From assembly GCA_017307275.1 (NCBI GenBank), contig JAFKFK010000041.1, positions 1 to 49,991 on the forward strand: a DNA stretch of 49,991 nucleotides, given 5' to 3'. The stretch's first letter is position 1. Every line of letters starts with the position of its first letter. This stretch comes from Alphaproteobacteria bacterium. Its GTDB lineage: Bacteria > Pseudomonadota > Alphaproteobacteria > Reyranellales > Reyranellaceae. Below, in pieces: positions 33,368 to 41,126 of this stretch. The notes under the pieces are model-generated. The model was not told the origin of the DNA, made no database searches, and saw nothing but the letters and a program-made list of their open reading frames with translations. The position numbers and the translations under genes were made by a program.

Positions 33368-33964
33368 CTAACGCCGGGACCGACGATCCCGTTTGGAATC
33401 TCGGACGCCGGCGGCGCGGGCCTTGGCCAGCAGCTCACGGAAGGGAACGAGCAGGCGCTCCCGCACTGCAGCATCGCCTTCGAGCACTTGAAGCGCCAGT
33501 GCCACGGCCTCCAGGGTCGACACGGCATCCGGCCGCGCTTCGCGCCGCAGATCGCCGTAGAGCGACGGGCCATCGGGCACGACCACGAAGCGGCGCAGCT
33601 TGGTCAGCCAAGGATTGCGCCACCACAGCGCCTTGGCCTGGGCCCAATTGCCGTCGAGCGCGATCAGACCCTTGAGCCCCGCAAGTCCGGCCACCTGATC
33701 AGCCAGCGGCTCGCCCTTGCGATCGACGGCGACCAGCGGCGCCTGCCCCTTCGCGTGCGTCGAACCGAGATAGAGCACGCCCCAGTCCTTGGCCTCGGCC
33801 GGCTCCTTGAGCGCGTGCGCGAGGTTGCGCCATGAGAGGCCGATCACGACCTTGGCGTCGGCAAGTGTCGCGGCGATCAGCCGTGCCGTGCCCAGGACGC
33901 GGTCCTGCTCCTGCGGATGTTGCAGGATCAGGATGCTCACTTTGTTGTCCACCGGTTCGGACAT
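33368..33964 (-). CDS. DTW-domain protein (tRNA-uridine aminocarboxypropyltransferase-like)
   Basis: A 198-residue protein. ILILQHPQEQDRVLGTARL near the start, LIALDGNWAQAKALWWRNPWL in the middle and LRREARPDAVSTLEAVALAL near the end are DTW-family hallmarks; the name motif reads DGNW here. TapT/YfiP members transfer the aminocarboxypropyl group of SAM onto uridine in tRNA (acp3U). The zinc-type cysteines seen near the N-terminus of some members are absent. It is the first gene of the leftward iorAB-thioesterase operon, with no obvious functional tie. It diverges from the repeat-protein gene with only 35 bases between starts. Confidence 0.82.
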   Translation of the reverse strand: MSEPVDNKVSILILQHPQEQDRVLGTARLIAATLADAKVVIGLSWRNLAHALKEPAEAKDWGVLYLGSTHAKGQAPLVAVDRKGEPLADQVAGLAGLKGLIALDGNWAQAKALWWRNPWLTKLRRFVVVPDGPSLYGDLRREARPDAVSTLEAVALALQVLEGDAAVRERLLVPFRELLAKARAAGVRDSKRDRRSRR

Positions 33965-33999
33965 GGCCGAGGGTATAGCCTCCCGGCTAGGTTCGCGCG

Positions 34000-34791
34000 A
34001 TGTCCGTTGCTGTTCTGATTTTCGATAGTGTTACCAAACTGCCGCCCGAAGCGGACGGTGCCGTTGTCATCACCGGCTCCCATGGTGCGGTTTATGCGGC
34101 CTACATGTCGGCCAAGTACGGTTGCCGCGCCGCCATTCACCACGATGCCGGCATCGGCAAAGACGAAGCCGGCGTCAGCGGCCTCGCCTACGCCGACAAG
34201 CTCGGCATGGCGATGGCAGCCGTGGCGACGGCCAGCGCACGCATCGGCGATGCGGCCGACCTGCAGCGGCGCGGCCTTATCAGCCGTGCCAACGCACTCG
34301 CGACGAAGTGCGGCGTCGTGCCCGGCATGCCGGTGCGAGAGGCCGCCGAGCTTCTCAAGCAGGCGCCCTGGCCCCATGCGATACCGCCGGCCAAGGGCGA
34401 GAGCCGGCATCTGGTCGAAGGGGTGATTTGTGCCGATTCGGCAAGCCTGCTGGCAGCCGAGGATCGCGGTCGCATTGTCGCCACCGGCAGCCACGGCGCG
34501 CTGAACGCGGCGGCAGCGACAGCGCCCTTCCAGCCGCTCCTGCTGATGTTCAACGATGCAGGCTTCGGCGCCGATCGTGGTGGCGTCCTGGCACTGGCCG
34601 AACTCGAAAAGCACGGCATCGCGGCCATCGCTGTCGCAGCGCAGTCTGCGTGCATCGGCGACGGCCGATCCACTCTGCAGGACGGAATAATCTCCGACGC
34701 CAATGCAGCGGCATACCGGCTAGACGCCCGTGTGGGCGGCTCCGCCCTTGCACTGGCGCGCGTGGTGTCCGAAAAGCATAGGGAACGCTAG
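34000..34791 (+). CDS. Unrecognised protein made of two copies of one domain
   Basis: A 263-residue cytoplasmic protein I do not recognise. It contains two copies of a domain of about 80 residues at an ungapped offset of 137: GSHGA at 26-30 and 163-167, DAG at 49-51 and 186-188, IGD at 82-84 and 219-221, ISxANA at 94-99 and 231-236. Hand alignment of residues 20-99 with 157-236 gives 37 of 80 identities. The conserved Ser-His-Gly, Asp-Ala-Gly and Ile-Gly-Asp look like ligand or catalytic residues. No membrane helix or signal peptide. It is followed 24 bases later by a stand-alone biotinyl protein and then a YeiH-type membrane protein. A role linked to the biotinyl carrier is only inference. 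Confidence 0.85.
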   Translation: MSVAVLIFDSVTKLPPEADGAVVITGSHGAVYAAYMSAKYGCRAAIHHDAGIGKDEAGVSGLAYADKLGMAMAAVATASARIGDAADLQRRGLISRANALATKCGVVPGMPVREAAELLKQAPWPHAIPPAKGESRHLVEGVICADSASLLAAEDRGRIVATGSHGALNAAAATAPFQPLLLMFNDAGFGADRGGVLALAELEKHGIAAIAVAAQSACIGDGRSTLQDGIISDANAAAYRLDARVGGSALALARVVSEKHRER

Positions 34792-34815
34792 CGCAGAGCG
34801 GGAGAAGCTACCGGA

Positions 34816-35037
34816 ATGGCCGTCGTCAATGTGAAGTCCGAGATTGCGGGCAATGTCTGGAAGATCCAGGTCAAAGCCGGCGATCGCGTCGACGTCGAAG
34901 GGGAAATCATGATCCTCGAGTCGATGAAGATGGAAATCCCGGTGCTGTCCCCCAAGGCGGGCGTCATCAAGGAAATCAGGGTCAGCGAAGGCGAAGCCAT
35001 CGGCGAAGGTCAGCTGGTCGCCATTCTCGATGCGTAG
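34816..35037 (+). CDS. Stand-alone biotinyl/lipoyl carrier protein
   Basis: A 73-residue protein that is essentially one biotinyl domain: VNVKSEIAGNVWKIQVKAGD, then ESMKMEIPVLSP with acceptor K38, then GEAIGEGQLVAILDA. The ESMKME motif favours biotin over lipoate. It would need a biotin ligase and a carboxylase or transferase partner; none is encoded nearby (the only other carboxylase is at 2607-4475, with its own carrier). It lies between the two-domain protein and a membrane protein gene and overlaps the latter by 8 bases. Free-standing carriers of this size occur in many Proteobacteria and Actinobacteria; the partner is unknown here. Confidence 0.9.
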   Translation: MAVVNVKSEIAGNVWKIQVKAGDRVDVEGEIMILESMKMEIPVLSPKAGVIKEIRVSEGEAIGEGQLVAILDA

Positions 35038-36088
35038 CAGCGCCGTCGCCGTCGAGCTGGCGCGGCTCTGGGCGCCCGACAATCTCCGCCGCTCCGCCCC
35101 CGGAATCGCCCTCTGCGCCGCCATCGCGGCCGTGGCGTTCTATCTCGACACCCATAGCCTGCTGCGCTTCGGCGCCGTCTGGGTGCCGCCGCTGATCCTC
35201 ACCCTGGTGATCGGCATGGCGTTGCAGCCTCTGTCGACCAAGACGGTGCTGAAGCCCGGACTGGAATTTGCCGGGCGCACCCTGTTGCGCATCGGCGTCG
35301 CCCTGCTGGGCGCACGGTTGACGCTCGGTCAGCTCGTCGAGGGCGGTGCCCTTCCGGTCGTCATCGCCGTATCAGCTGTCGCGTGCACCATCGTCTTCGG
35401 CGCCTGGGCGGCGCGTTTCTTTGGCCTCAGCCGCGATTTCGGTCTGCTGACCGGCTGCGCCACAGGTGTCTGCGGCGCGGCAGCGGCAATGGCCGCCTCG
35501 GCCGTGCTGCCCAAGCACGAGAACTCCGACCGCGACCTCGCCTTCACGGTCATGGGCGTCAACTTCCTCAGCACCGTGGTGATGGTGATCTATCCCACCC
35601 TGCACGATGTGCTGCGCTTCTCGCTGTTCGAGATGGGCGTGTTCCTGGGCGGCGCCATCCACGACGTGGCGCAGGTCGCCGGCGCCGGTCAGACGATGGG
35701 TCCGCAGGTCCTGAGCGACTCCATCATCACCAAGCTTCTGCGCGTGGCGGCCCTGCTGCCGGCCATCGCCGGCATCGCCTGGTGGGTGGCCAGGAGCGGC
35801 GGCCCGCAGAGCGCCTCCCGCCCAACACCACCGGTGTTCCTGTTCGGCTTCCTCGCACTGGCCGCCCTCAATTCGATGGGCGTCGTGCCAGCTGCCGTGC
35901 GCGATGCGGTGGGTCAGGTCTCTTCGTTCCTGATCATCACCGCCATCGCGGCCCTCGGCATGAAGACGTCGTTGCTGGCGCTGGCGCGCATCGGCATGGC
36001 TCCGGTGATGCTGCTGATCACCCAGACGATCTTCATTGGCCTGCTGGTGGTCGGCCTGATCTACGGCATGCGCGCCGTCGGCCTCTGA
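35030..36088 (+). CDS. YeiH/UPF0324-family membrane protein
   Basis: A 352-residue polytopic protein with about ten hydrophobic helices. Family segments seen are PGLEFAGRTLLRIGVALLGARL, FGLLTGCATGVCGAAAAMAAS, and FLGGAIHDVAQVAGAG. The UPF0324 family is annotated as putative sulfate exporters, but the function is not firmly established. Its ATG lies inside the last codons of the biotinyl gene (8-base overlap), so translation is coupled. It converges on the Hsp70 gene. Its link to the upstream carrier protein is positional only. Confidence 0.9.
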   Translation: MRSSAVAVELARLWAPDNLRRSAPGIALCAAIAAVAFYLDTHSLLRFGAVWVPPLILTLVIGMALQPLSTKTVLKPGLEFAGRTLLRIGVALLGARLTLGQLVEGGALPVVIAVSAVACTIVFGAWAARFFGLSRDFGLLTGCATGVCGAAAAMAASAVLPKHENSDRDLAFTVMGVNFLSTVVMVIYPTLHDVLRFSLFEMGVFLGGAIHDVAQVAGAGQTMGPQVLSDSIITKLLRVAALLPAIAGIAWWVARSGGPQSASRPTPPVFLFGFLALAALNSMGVVPAAVRDAVGQVSSFLIITAIAALGMKTSLLALARIGMAPVMLLITQTIFIGLLVVGLIYGMRAVGL

Positions 36089-36105
36089 GAGGCGCGCGAC
36101 CGCCG

Positions 36106-37353
36106 TCAGAAAGCGCCGGCCATCTGCGTCAACCCCGACGCGACGGACAGGAGATCCGAGCCACTGGCAAGACGGGCCGATGGCGCCGCCCGTCCGATCG
36201 CGTCCCGCACGGCGGGGACACGGCTCGATCCACCCGTGAAGAAGACCGTATCGATGGCGGCGGGCTTCAGGCCTGCCGCCGCAATGCACTCGCTCGCGGA
36301 CCTGTAAAGCCGTTCCGTCCTCGTCTCGATGGCGCGGTCGAACTCGGCGCGCGTCGCATCGACCGATAGACCTGCCTCGAGAAACATCAGAGACACAGTC
36401 GCACGTTCCTCGGCGCTGAGAGCGATCTTGGCGTCTTCCACGGCGAAGGCCACGCGATGACCGAGTCGCTCACGCACGACCGTCAGCAGACGTTCCACTT
36501 TCTCGGGTTCGCGCGCGAGCGAGACCAGCTCGGCGAGCTCGCGTTCGTTTCTGTAGGTGTACGCAAAGTTGATCGTCGGCCAGGCGGCAAGCTCGTGATA
36601 GAGCGCGTTCGGCATCGGCAGGTTCTTTTTGACGAGCTGCGTGCCCAGCCCCAGGAGCGGCATCACCGCGGCGAGGTTGAGCGCGGTGTCAAAGTCGGTG
36701 CCGCCCACGCGAATGCCGGCCGTCGCGAGCACGTCTCGCCCGCGATCGGCGCGGTCGCGGTGCTGCGGCCCGACGCGGATGATGGAAAAGTCGCTCGTAC
36801 CACCACCGATATCGGCGATGAGCGCCAGCTCCTCGCTCTGTACCGTCTGCTCGTAATGATGGGCAGCAGCAATCGGCTCGTACACGAACGCGACGTCGCG
36901 AAACCCGACCTGCCTGGCAATCCCTTCGAGCACCGCCTGTGCACGCGCATCCGCTGCATCGTCATCGTCGACGAAGCGCACCGGCCGGCCATGCACGACG
37001 GTCGTGATCTCCTGCCCGGCGAAGGCTTCGGCCTTGTGCTTGAGATGTCGAACGAAGATCTCGACGACCTGCTTTAGCGGCACCTTGCGGCCTGCCAGGA
37101 GGGTCTCCTCCTCGATCAGGGGAGAGCCCAGGATCGACTTCAGCGCCCGCATCAGCCGGCCTTCGGTTTGCCCGACATAGGCCGAGATGGCTTCGTCGCC
37201 GAACAGCATCCGGCCTTTGGTCTCGTAATCGAAGAACACGGCGCTCGGCATCAAGGTGCTGTCTGCTTCGACAGGCACCAGCTCCGCGGTCTTGTTGCGC
37301 GCGACGCCGATCGCCGAGTTCGACGTCCCGAAATCCAATCCGCAGGCAATCAT
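36106..37353 (-). CDS. Hsp70 family protein, YegD-like
   Basis: A 415-residue actin-fold ATPase without a classical C-terminal substrate domain. Phosphate 1 (ACGLDFGTSNSAIGV), phosphate 2 (LIADIGGGTSDFSII) and the adenosine motif (VFFTGGSSRVPAVRDAI) are present. YegD-type proteins are atypical chaperone-like ATPases of uncertain role. The ATG at 37353 follows GGGGACAGAG; an in-frame ATG 33 bases upstream is an alternative. No DnaJ or GrpE gene is nearby. It is monocistronic between a convergent YeiH gene and a terminator. Confidence 0.9.
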   Translation of the reverse strand: MIACGLDFGTSNSAIGVARNKTAELVPVEADSTLMPSAVFFDYETKGRMLFGDEAISAYVGQTEGRLMRALKSILGSPLIEEETLLAGRKVPLKQVVEIFVRHLKHKAEAFAGQEITTVVHGRPVRFVDDDDAADARAQAVLEGIARQVGFRDVAFVYEPIAAAHHYEQTVQSEELALIADIGGGTSDFSIIRVGPQHRDRADRGRDVLATAGIRVGGTDFDTALNLAAVMPLLGLGTQLVKKNLPMPNALYHELAAWPTINFAYTYRNERELAELVSLAREPEKVERLLTVVRERLGHRVAFAVEDAKIALSAEERATVSLMFLEAGLSVDATRAEFDRAIETRTERLYRSASECIAAAGLKPAAIDTVFFTGGSSRVPAVRDAIGRAAPSARLASGSDLLSVASGLTQMAGAF

Positions 37354-37445
37354 CTCTGTCCCCAACTGGTGCGAAGGGGTTCTCATTTATTGAGATGTGC
37401 CGCGAGTTGCTAGTCTGTTTCTTTTCGCCTAGAATCGCCCTGATA

Positions 37446-37478
37446 AAGGGATGTCCGAGATTTCGGGCGTCCCTTTTT
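37446..37478. terminator. Hairpin terminator downstream of the GST gene
   Basis: AAGGGATGTCCGA (37446-37458) pairs with TCGGGCGTCCCTT (37463-37475) over 13 bp with two G-U pairs and a GATT loop. TTTTT (37474-37478) follows on the plus strand; the minus strand has only TTTA after the stem. It lies about 20 bases beyond the GST stop codon, so it probably serves leftward transcription and may act both ways. Confidence 0.6.
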
Positions 37479-37496
37479 CGTTGTCGCTGCGAGAGT

Positions 37497-38108
37497 CTAG
37501 GCTCGCGCCGTCGGGCGCGACGAGACGGCGTTCCACCAACGCGTCAGGTTGGCGTGATCCTCCGGAATCGCGAGCTTCAACGCACCCCGCGCCGTCAGGA
37601 GAGCGACCTGCGCGGTGATGTCGGCGATGTTGTAGCGGTCGATGCCGATGAACTCGCGCCCTGCAAGTTCCCGGTCGAGCCAGCCCATACGTTCCACCAG
37701 CACCTTGCGGCGCTGCTCGCCCCAGGCAGCGATCTGCGTGCGTTTGCCGATCCAGAACGGATTGGTGTGTACGAAGACGTCGATGGTCGGCAGCAGGAGT
37801 TCGAGCTCCATGCGGCGGTTCCACATCTCGACCTGCGCCCGCTCCAGCGAGGAGCGGCCGAACAACGGCGGCTCGGGAATCATCTCCTCGAAGTAACGGC
37901 AGATCGCGACCGATTCGGAGATCAGCGTGCCGTCGTCGAGTTCGAGCACCGGTAAGGTGCCGAGCGGATTCTTCGCCAGGAAGGCGGGCTGCTTGTGGCC
38001 CGCACTCTCCATGTCGAATTCCTCGACAGGGATCGAGACCCGCTTCTCGGCAAGAAAGATTCGGACACGGCGCGGATTGACGCCGTTCTTGAGGCTGTAG
38101 ATTTTCAT
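37497..38108 (-). CDS. Glutathione S-transferase family protein
   Basis: A 203-residue GST. The thioredoxin-like N-domain shows NPLGTLPVLELDDGTLISESVAICRYFEE, with the cis-Pro and Glu-Ser glutathione-binding motif. An all-helical C-domain contains FIGIDRYNIADITAQVALL, the usual Asp-capped helix. The N-terminus MKIYSLKNGVNPRRVRIFLAEK offers Ser5 and Asn9 as candidates for catalysis. It may conjugate or reduce electrophiles; the substrate is unknown. It is seven bases downstream of the second Bug receptor gene and likely in its operon. Confidence 0.92.
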   Translation of the reverse strand: MKIYSLKNGVNPRRVRIFLAEKRVSIPVEEFDMESAGHKQPAFLAKNPLGTLPVLELDDGTLISESVAICRYFEEMIPEPPLFGRSSLERAQVEMWNRRMELELLLPTIDVFVHTNPFWIGKRTQIAAWGEQRRKVLVERMGWLDRELAGREFIGIDRYNIADITAQVALLTARGALKLAIPEDHANLTRWWNAVSSRPTARA

Positions 38109-38115
38109 CGCGCGC

Positions 38116-39105
38116 TCAGGTCCCCGGCTTGGTTCCGGTTGCCTTCACGACCTCGCCCCAGGTGTCGATCTCCTTCTTGATGAAGGCCGCAAACTGGATC
38201 GGCGAACCCGGCGCCGGAATGGCGGCGCGCTGCTCGATCTGCTTGATCACCGCATCGTCGTTCAGCAGCGCCGTCACGTCCTTGTTGACCCGAGCCACGA
38301 TCTCGAGCGGCGTGCGCGCCGGGGCTGCGAGGCCCGACCACCCCGCGGCATCGAAGCCGGGCAGGGTCTTGGCGATAGGGGGGATATTGTCGAGCGGTGG
38401 CGGCGCCGTCCGGGCCGTCGTCACGGCCAGTGCCTTGATGCGACCGTCACGGATGTGGTTCAGCGCCGAGGCGGTGCTGTCCATCATGAGCTTCACATGG
38501 CCGCCCAGGAGATCGGCCATCGCCGGTCCGCTGCCCTTGTACGGGACATGGACGATGTCGAGGCCAGCCTTGAGCTTGAACAGCTCCATGCTGAGATGCT
38601 GCGAAGTCCCCGGCCCTGCCGAGGCATAGGAAAGCTTGCCAGGCTCCTTCTTCGCGGCCGCGATCAGCTCGGCCAGCGTATTCACCGGCAGGCTGGGGTG
38701 GGCCACGATCACCAGCGGCACCAGGAAGATGTTAGAGATCGGCAGGAAGTCGACCAGCGGCTTGTAGGGAAGATCAGGATAGAGGCTGGGATTGACGCCG
38801 AACGTGCCGCTCGACACGACCATCAGGGTGTAACCGTCGGGCGCGGCGGCCTTGCCGTATTCGGTCGCGGGAATGCCGCTGCCGCCGCCCTTGTTCTCGA
38901 CGATCACCTGCTGCTTCCAGACGTCGGTCAGCTTCTCCGCCATCAGGCGCGCGAAGATGTCGGCGGCCTGTCCCGGCGGGAAAGGCACGACAAACCTTAC
39001 CGGCTTGTTCGGCCACGGCGATTGCGCGATTGCCGGCGCCGCCAGCGCTGCAGTTGCCGCGCCCGCCAGCGCCAATGCACGGCGGCGCGTCGGATTAGTC
39101 CGCAT
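38116..39105 (-). CDS. Bug/TctC-family periplasmic solute-binding protein (second copy)
   Basis: A 329-residue receptor started at the ATG at 39105. The N-terminus has RRR before a hydrophobic stretch and ends APAIAQ, a Sec or possibly Tat signal. The signature WPNKPVRFVVPFPPGQAADIF, the central PDGYTLMVVSSG and YASAGPGTSQHLSMELF blocks and the end TPLEIVARVNKDVTALL are Bug hallmarks. It binds a periplasmic carboxylate or analogue. No TctAB permease is in the window. It diverges from the MaoC gene across a 247-base gap and precedes a GST. It differs clearly from the receptor at 4549-5520. Confidence 0.92.
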   Translation of the reverse strand: MRTNPTRRRALALAGAATAALAAPAIAQSPWPNKPVRFVVPFPPGQAADIFARLMAEKLTDVWKQQVIVENKGGGSGIPATEYGKAAAPDGYTLMVVSSGTFGVNPSLYPDLPYKPLVDFLPISNIFLVPLVIVAHPSLPVNTLAELIAAAKKEPGKLSYASAGPGTSQHLSMELFKLKAGLDIVHVPYKGSGPAMADLLGGHVKLMMDSTASALNHIRDGRIKALAVTTARTAPPPLDNIPPIAKTLPGFDAAGWSGLAAPARTPLEIVARVNKDVTALLNDDAVIKQIEQRAAIPAPGSPIQFAAFIKKEIDTWGEVVKATGTKPGT

Positions 39106-39352
39106 CCCAAGTCTCCGAGTTCGTTTCGACCGACAGGCTAGCACACGGCCCGCAGAATGGCCCCATCCGCCCCTGCCCCTGTCGCACCGCCTTGCGATGT
39201 GGCCCGGCCCGCGGGCACCAACGTCTCAGACTCGACATAATCGACGCCAAAATAAGGGGTGTGACCAAGGCCTATCGCCCGATGAGCCTCGTCGCGATTA
39301 CATCCTGTTATCGGAAACCGGTGCCAGGCACCGTCTACAGGGAGCTGGTCCT
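39106..39352. promoter_or_regulatory. Divergent promoter region between Bug receptor and MaoC genes
   Basis: This 247-base gap has no supported gene. It contains the perfect 15-bp palindrome CGGTGCC-A-GGCACCG at 39319-39333, just before the GGGAG ribosome site (39340-39344) of the MaoC gene. It could be an operator, a leader hairpin or a dispersed palindrome. I saw no clear -35/-10 pair. Confidence 0.4.
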
Positions 39353-39829
39353 TTGACGGATCGCTACTACGAGGATTTCAAGGTCGGCGAACGCTTCACG
39401 AGCGGCGGCCTGACGCTGACCGAAGCCGGCATCGTCGAGTTCGCGCGCCAGTGGGATCCGCAGCCCTTCCATATCGACGCCGAGTTCGCCAAGAAATGGA
39501 CCTATGGCGGCCTGATCGCCTCGGGCCTGCATACGATGAGCGTGACCTTGCGGCTCTGGCTCGATCTTGGCGTGTTCCGGGCCTGCAGCCTGGGCTCACC
39601 GGGCATTGGCGAGGTTCAGTTCGCCCGTCCCGTGCGTCCCGGCGACACGCTCCGCGTCGTGACCGATATCGTCGAGCTGCGTCTGTCGGCCTCCAAGTCC
39701 GACCGAGGCATCGCGCGCGTCCGGCAGGTCACGATCAATCAGCGCGGCGAAGCCGTGCTGGAACAGGAGACCACCGTCTTCCTGAAGCGACGGCCGGTCC
39801 TCGCCACAAATCTCAGCGTGAGATCCTAG
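39353..39829 (+). CDS. MaoC-like dehydratase (hydratase 2 fold, TTG start)
   Basis: A 158-residue hotdog-fold enoyl-CoA hydratase-type protein. The hydratase-2 motif reads WDPQPFHID, placing D35 and H40 as the catalytic pair. YGGLIASGLHTMSVT and GIGEVQFARPVRPGDTLRV are the other family blocks. The start is TTG at 39353, with GGGAG eight bases before it and the fold beginning right after; no ATG or GTG fits better. It hydrates or dehydrates an acyl-CoA. Its 3' end overlaps the convergent Nudix gene by 4 bases. The pathway partner is unknown. Confidence 0.9.
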   Translation: MTDRYYEDFKVGERFTSGGLTLTEAGIVEFARQWDPQPFHIDAEFAKKWTYGGLIASGLHTMSVTLRLWLDLGVFRACSLGSPGIGEVQFARPVRPGDTLRVVTDIVELRLSASKSDRGIARVRQVTINQRGEAVLEQETTVFLKRRPVLATNLSVRS

Positions 39830-40455
39830 CGCCAGGCGAAGACGGGCTGCTCGTAATGGTCGACGCGCGTGTCGCGACCGGCCAGCGCCACTTCCCGGAA
39901 CTGAAACAGCAAAGCAGCCGTCGGCGCATTCACCGTCGCGACCGGCAACGGCAGGCGGATAATCGGCCGGTCGGATTCCTCGATTGCCACGATCTCGGGT
40001 GAGCCATCTCGAAACAGCTCACCGCAGCCGATTCGATAGGCGCCGGCAACTTCGGCGGGATTGGGTGTCATCGTGATGCCCGGCGCCCACACCACGACGG
40101 GCGCGATCAGATAACCCGAGCGCGTCGGATAATCGTCGAGAGTGCCCAGGATATCGTCGGTCGAGGCCAGTATGCCCAGCTCCTCGTGCAGTTCGCGCAA
40201 TGCTGTCTGCTCGATGGTCTCGCCGGGGTCGACCCGGCCGCCCGGCAACGCCCACTGGCCGCCATGGGCGCGCAGCTTGGGGGTCCGCTTGGTCAGGAGG
40301 AACGCCGCTTCTCCAGGTTGGTCGGCTTCGACGAGGACGACCGCGACGGCCGCACGCTTCAGCCCACCGGCATCGGGCTGGCGACGAAGGTCGAAACGGT
40401 CGAGACGGGCAGTGACCTCGTCCCGCAGCATCTGATCAAAACGAAACGATCTCAC
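39826..40455 (-). CDS. Nudix hydrolase, CoA pyrophosphatase-like (GTG start)
   Basis: A 209-residue Nudix enzyme. The Nudix box GGRVDPGETIEQTALRELHEELGI spans about 72-95 with all key Glu residues. The preceding AFLLTKRTPKLRAHGGQWALPGG recalls the UPF0035/NudL motif of CoA pyrophosphatases, although Trp-Ala replaces the usual Val-Ser. It cleaves a nucleoside diphosphate-linked compound, perhaps CoA or its derivatives. GTG starts it in a GTGA overlap with the upstream methyltransferase gene, so the two are coupled. Confidence 0.9.
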   Translation of the reverse strand: MRSFRFDQMLRDEVTARLDRFDLRRQPDAGGLKRAAVAVVLVEADQPGEAAFLLTKRTPKLRAHGGQWALPGGRVDPGETIEQTALRELHEELGILASTDDILGTLDDYPTRSGYLIAPVVVWAPGITMTPNPAEVAGAYRIGCGELFRDGSPEIVAIEESDRPIIRLPLPVATVNAPTAALLFQFREVALAGRDTRVDHYEQPVFAWR

Positions 40456-41072
40456 GCGCCTTCGGGCCTCCGAAATGTCCAGACCACGGCCGGTGGCATG
40501 TTGCGCCAGATCCTATGGCCCCGCGTGGCGACCAGCCTCAGGCTTTCTCGCAGGGCAGGCGGAACGGGTGGCTTGGGCCCGTAGGTGAACTGTATGAGCG
40601 CCGCCCCTCGAGGCAGGGCCTCGAAGACGCCGCGGACGATGCCGTTGACGACATCGGCCGGCAGCGACAGGAGCGGCAGGCTGGACACAATGGCGGCGGG
40701 CGTTCCAAGTCCCCGTTCCTGCAGGAGCTGCGGCAGACGGGCGGCGTCTCCCTCGACGATGCATGGTTCCGGGAAATGGCGGTGCAGGAAGGCCGCCAGC
40801 TCAGGTTCGCGTTCGATCAGGACGAGCCGGTCGGCAGGAATGCCTGCCCCCAACAACGCCCGCGTGACCTGGCCGGTACCGGCGCCGAGTTCGACAACAT
40901 GGCCCTGGCGCCCGTCGATGGCGGCCAGCGTCGCCCCTGCCATCGCCTGCCCCAGAAGGCGGCCGCTGGGAACGACCGAGCCCATGGAAAAGGGCCGCCG
41001 CAGCCAGCGCTTCAGAAACAGGGCGGTACCTGCGCGCGCGCCGCGGCCGTCGGGAGACTCAATCGAAGGCAT
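40452..41072 (-). CDS. SAM-dependent methyltransferase, PmtA-like
   Basis: A 206-residue methyltransferase started at the ATG at 41072. Motif I is GHVVELGAGTGQVTRALL. LFLKRWLRRPFSMGSVVPSGRLL before it and IVSSLPLLSLP in the middle match the phospholipid N-methyltransferase PmtA/KsgA-like group. PmtA makes phosphatidylcholine from phosphatidylethanolamine by repeated methylation. No signal or membrane helix. It is translationally coupled to the Nudix gene. Bacterial genomes often carry several such paralogues, so the true substrate is uncertain. Confidence 0.83.
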   Translation of the reverse strand: MPSIESPDGRGARAGTALFLKRWLRRPFSMGSVVPSGRLLGQAMAGATLAAIDGRQGHVVELGAGTGQVTRALLGAGIPADRLVLIEREPELAAFLHRHFPEPCIVEGDAARLPQLLQERGLGTPAAIVSSLPLLSLPADVVNGIVRGVFEALPRGAALIQFTYGPKPPVPPALRESLRLVATRGHRIWRNMPPAVVWTFRRPEGA

Positions 41073-41126
41073 GATCAAACGCTAACAGACGCTTTCACCG
41101 AGTCGACAGGGAAAAGCGCCCTCCCC

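Noticed and set aside
33352..33573. N-terminal extension of iorA to 33573
   Set aside because: It overlaps the DTW gene and has no family similarity; the ATG at 33351 fits the domain start.
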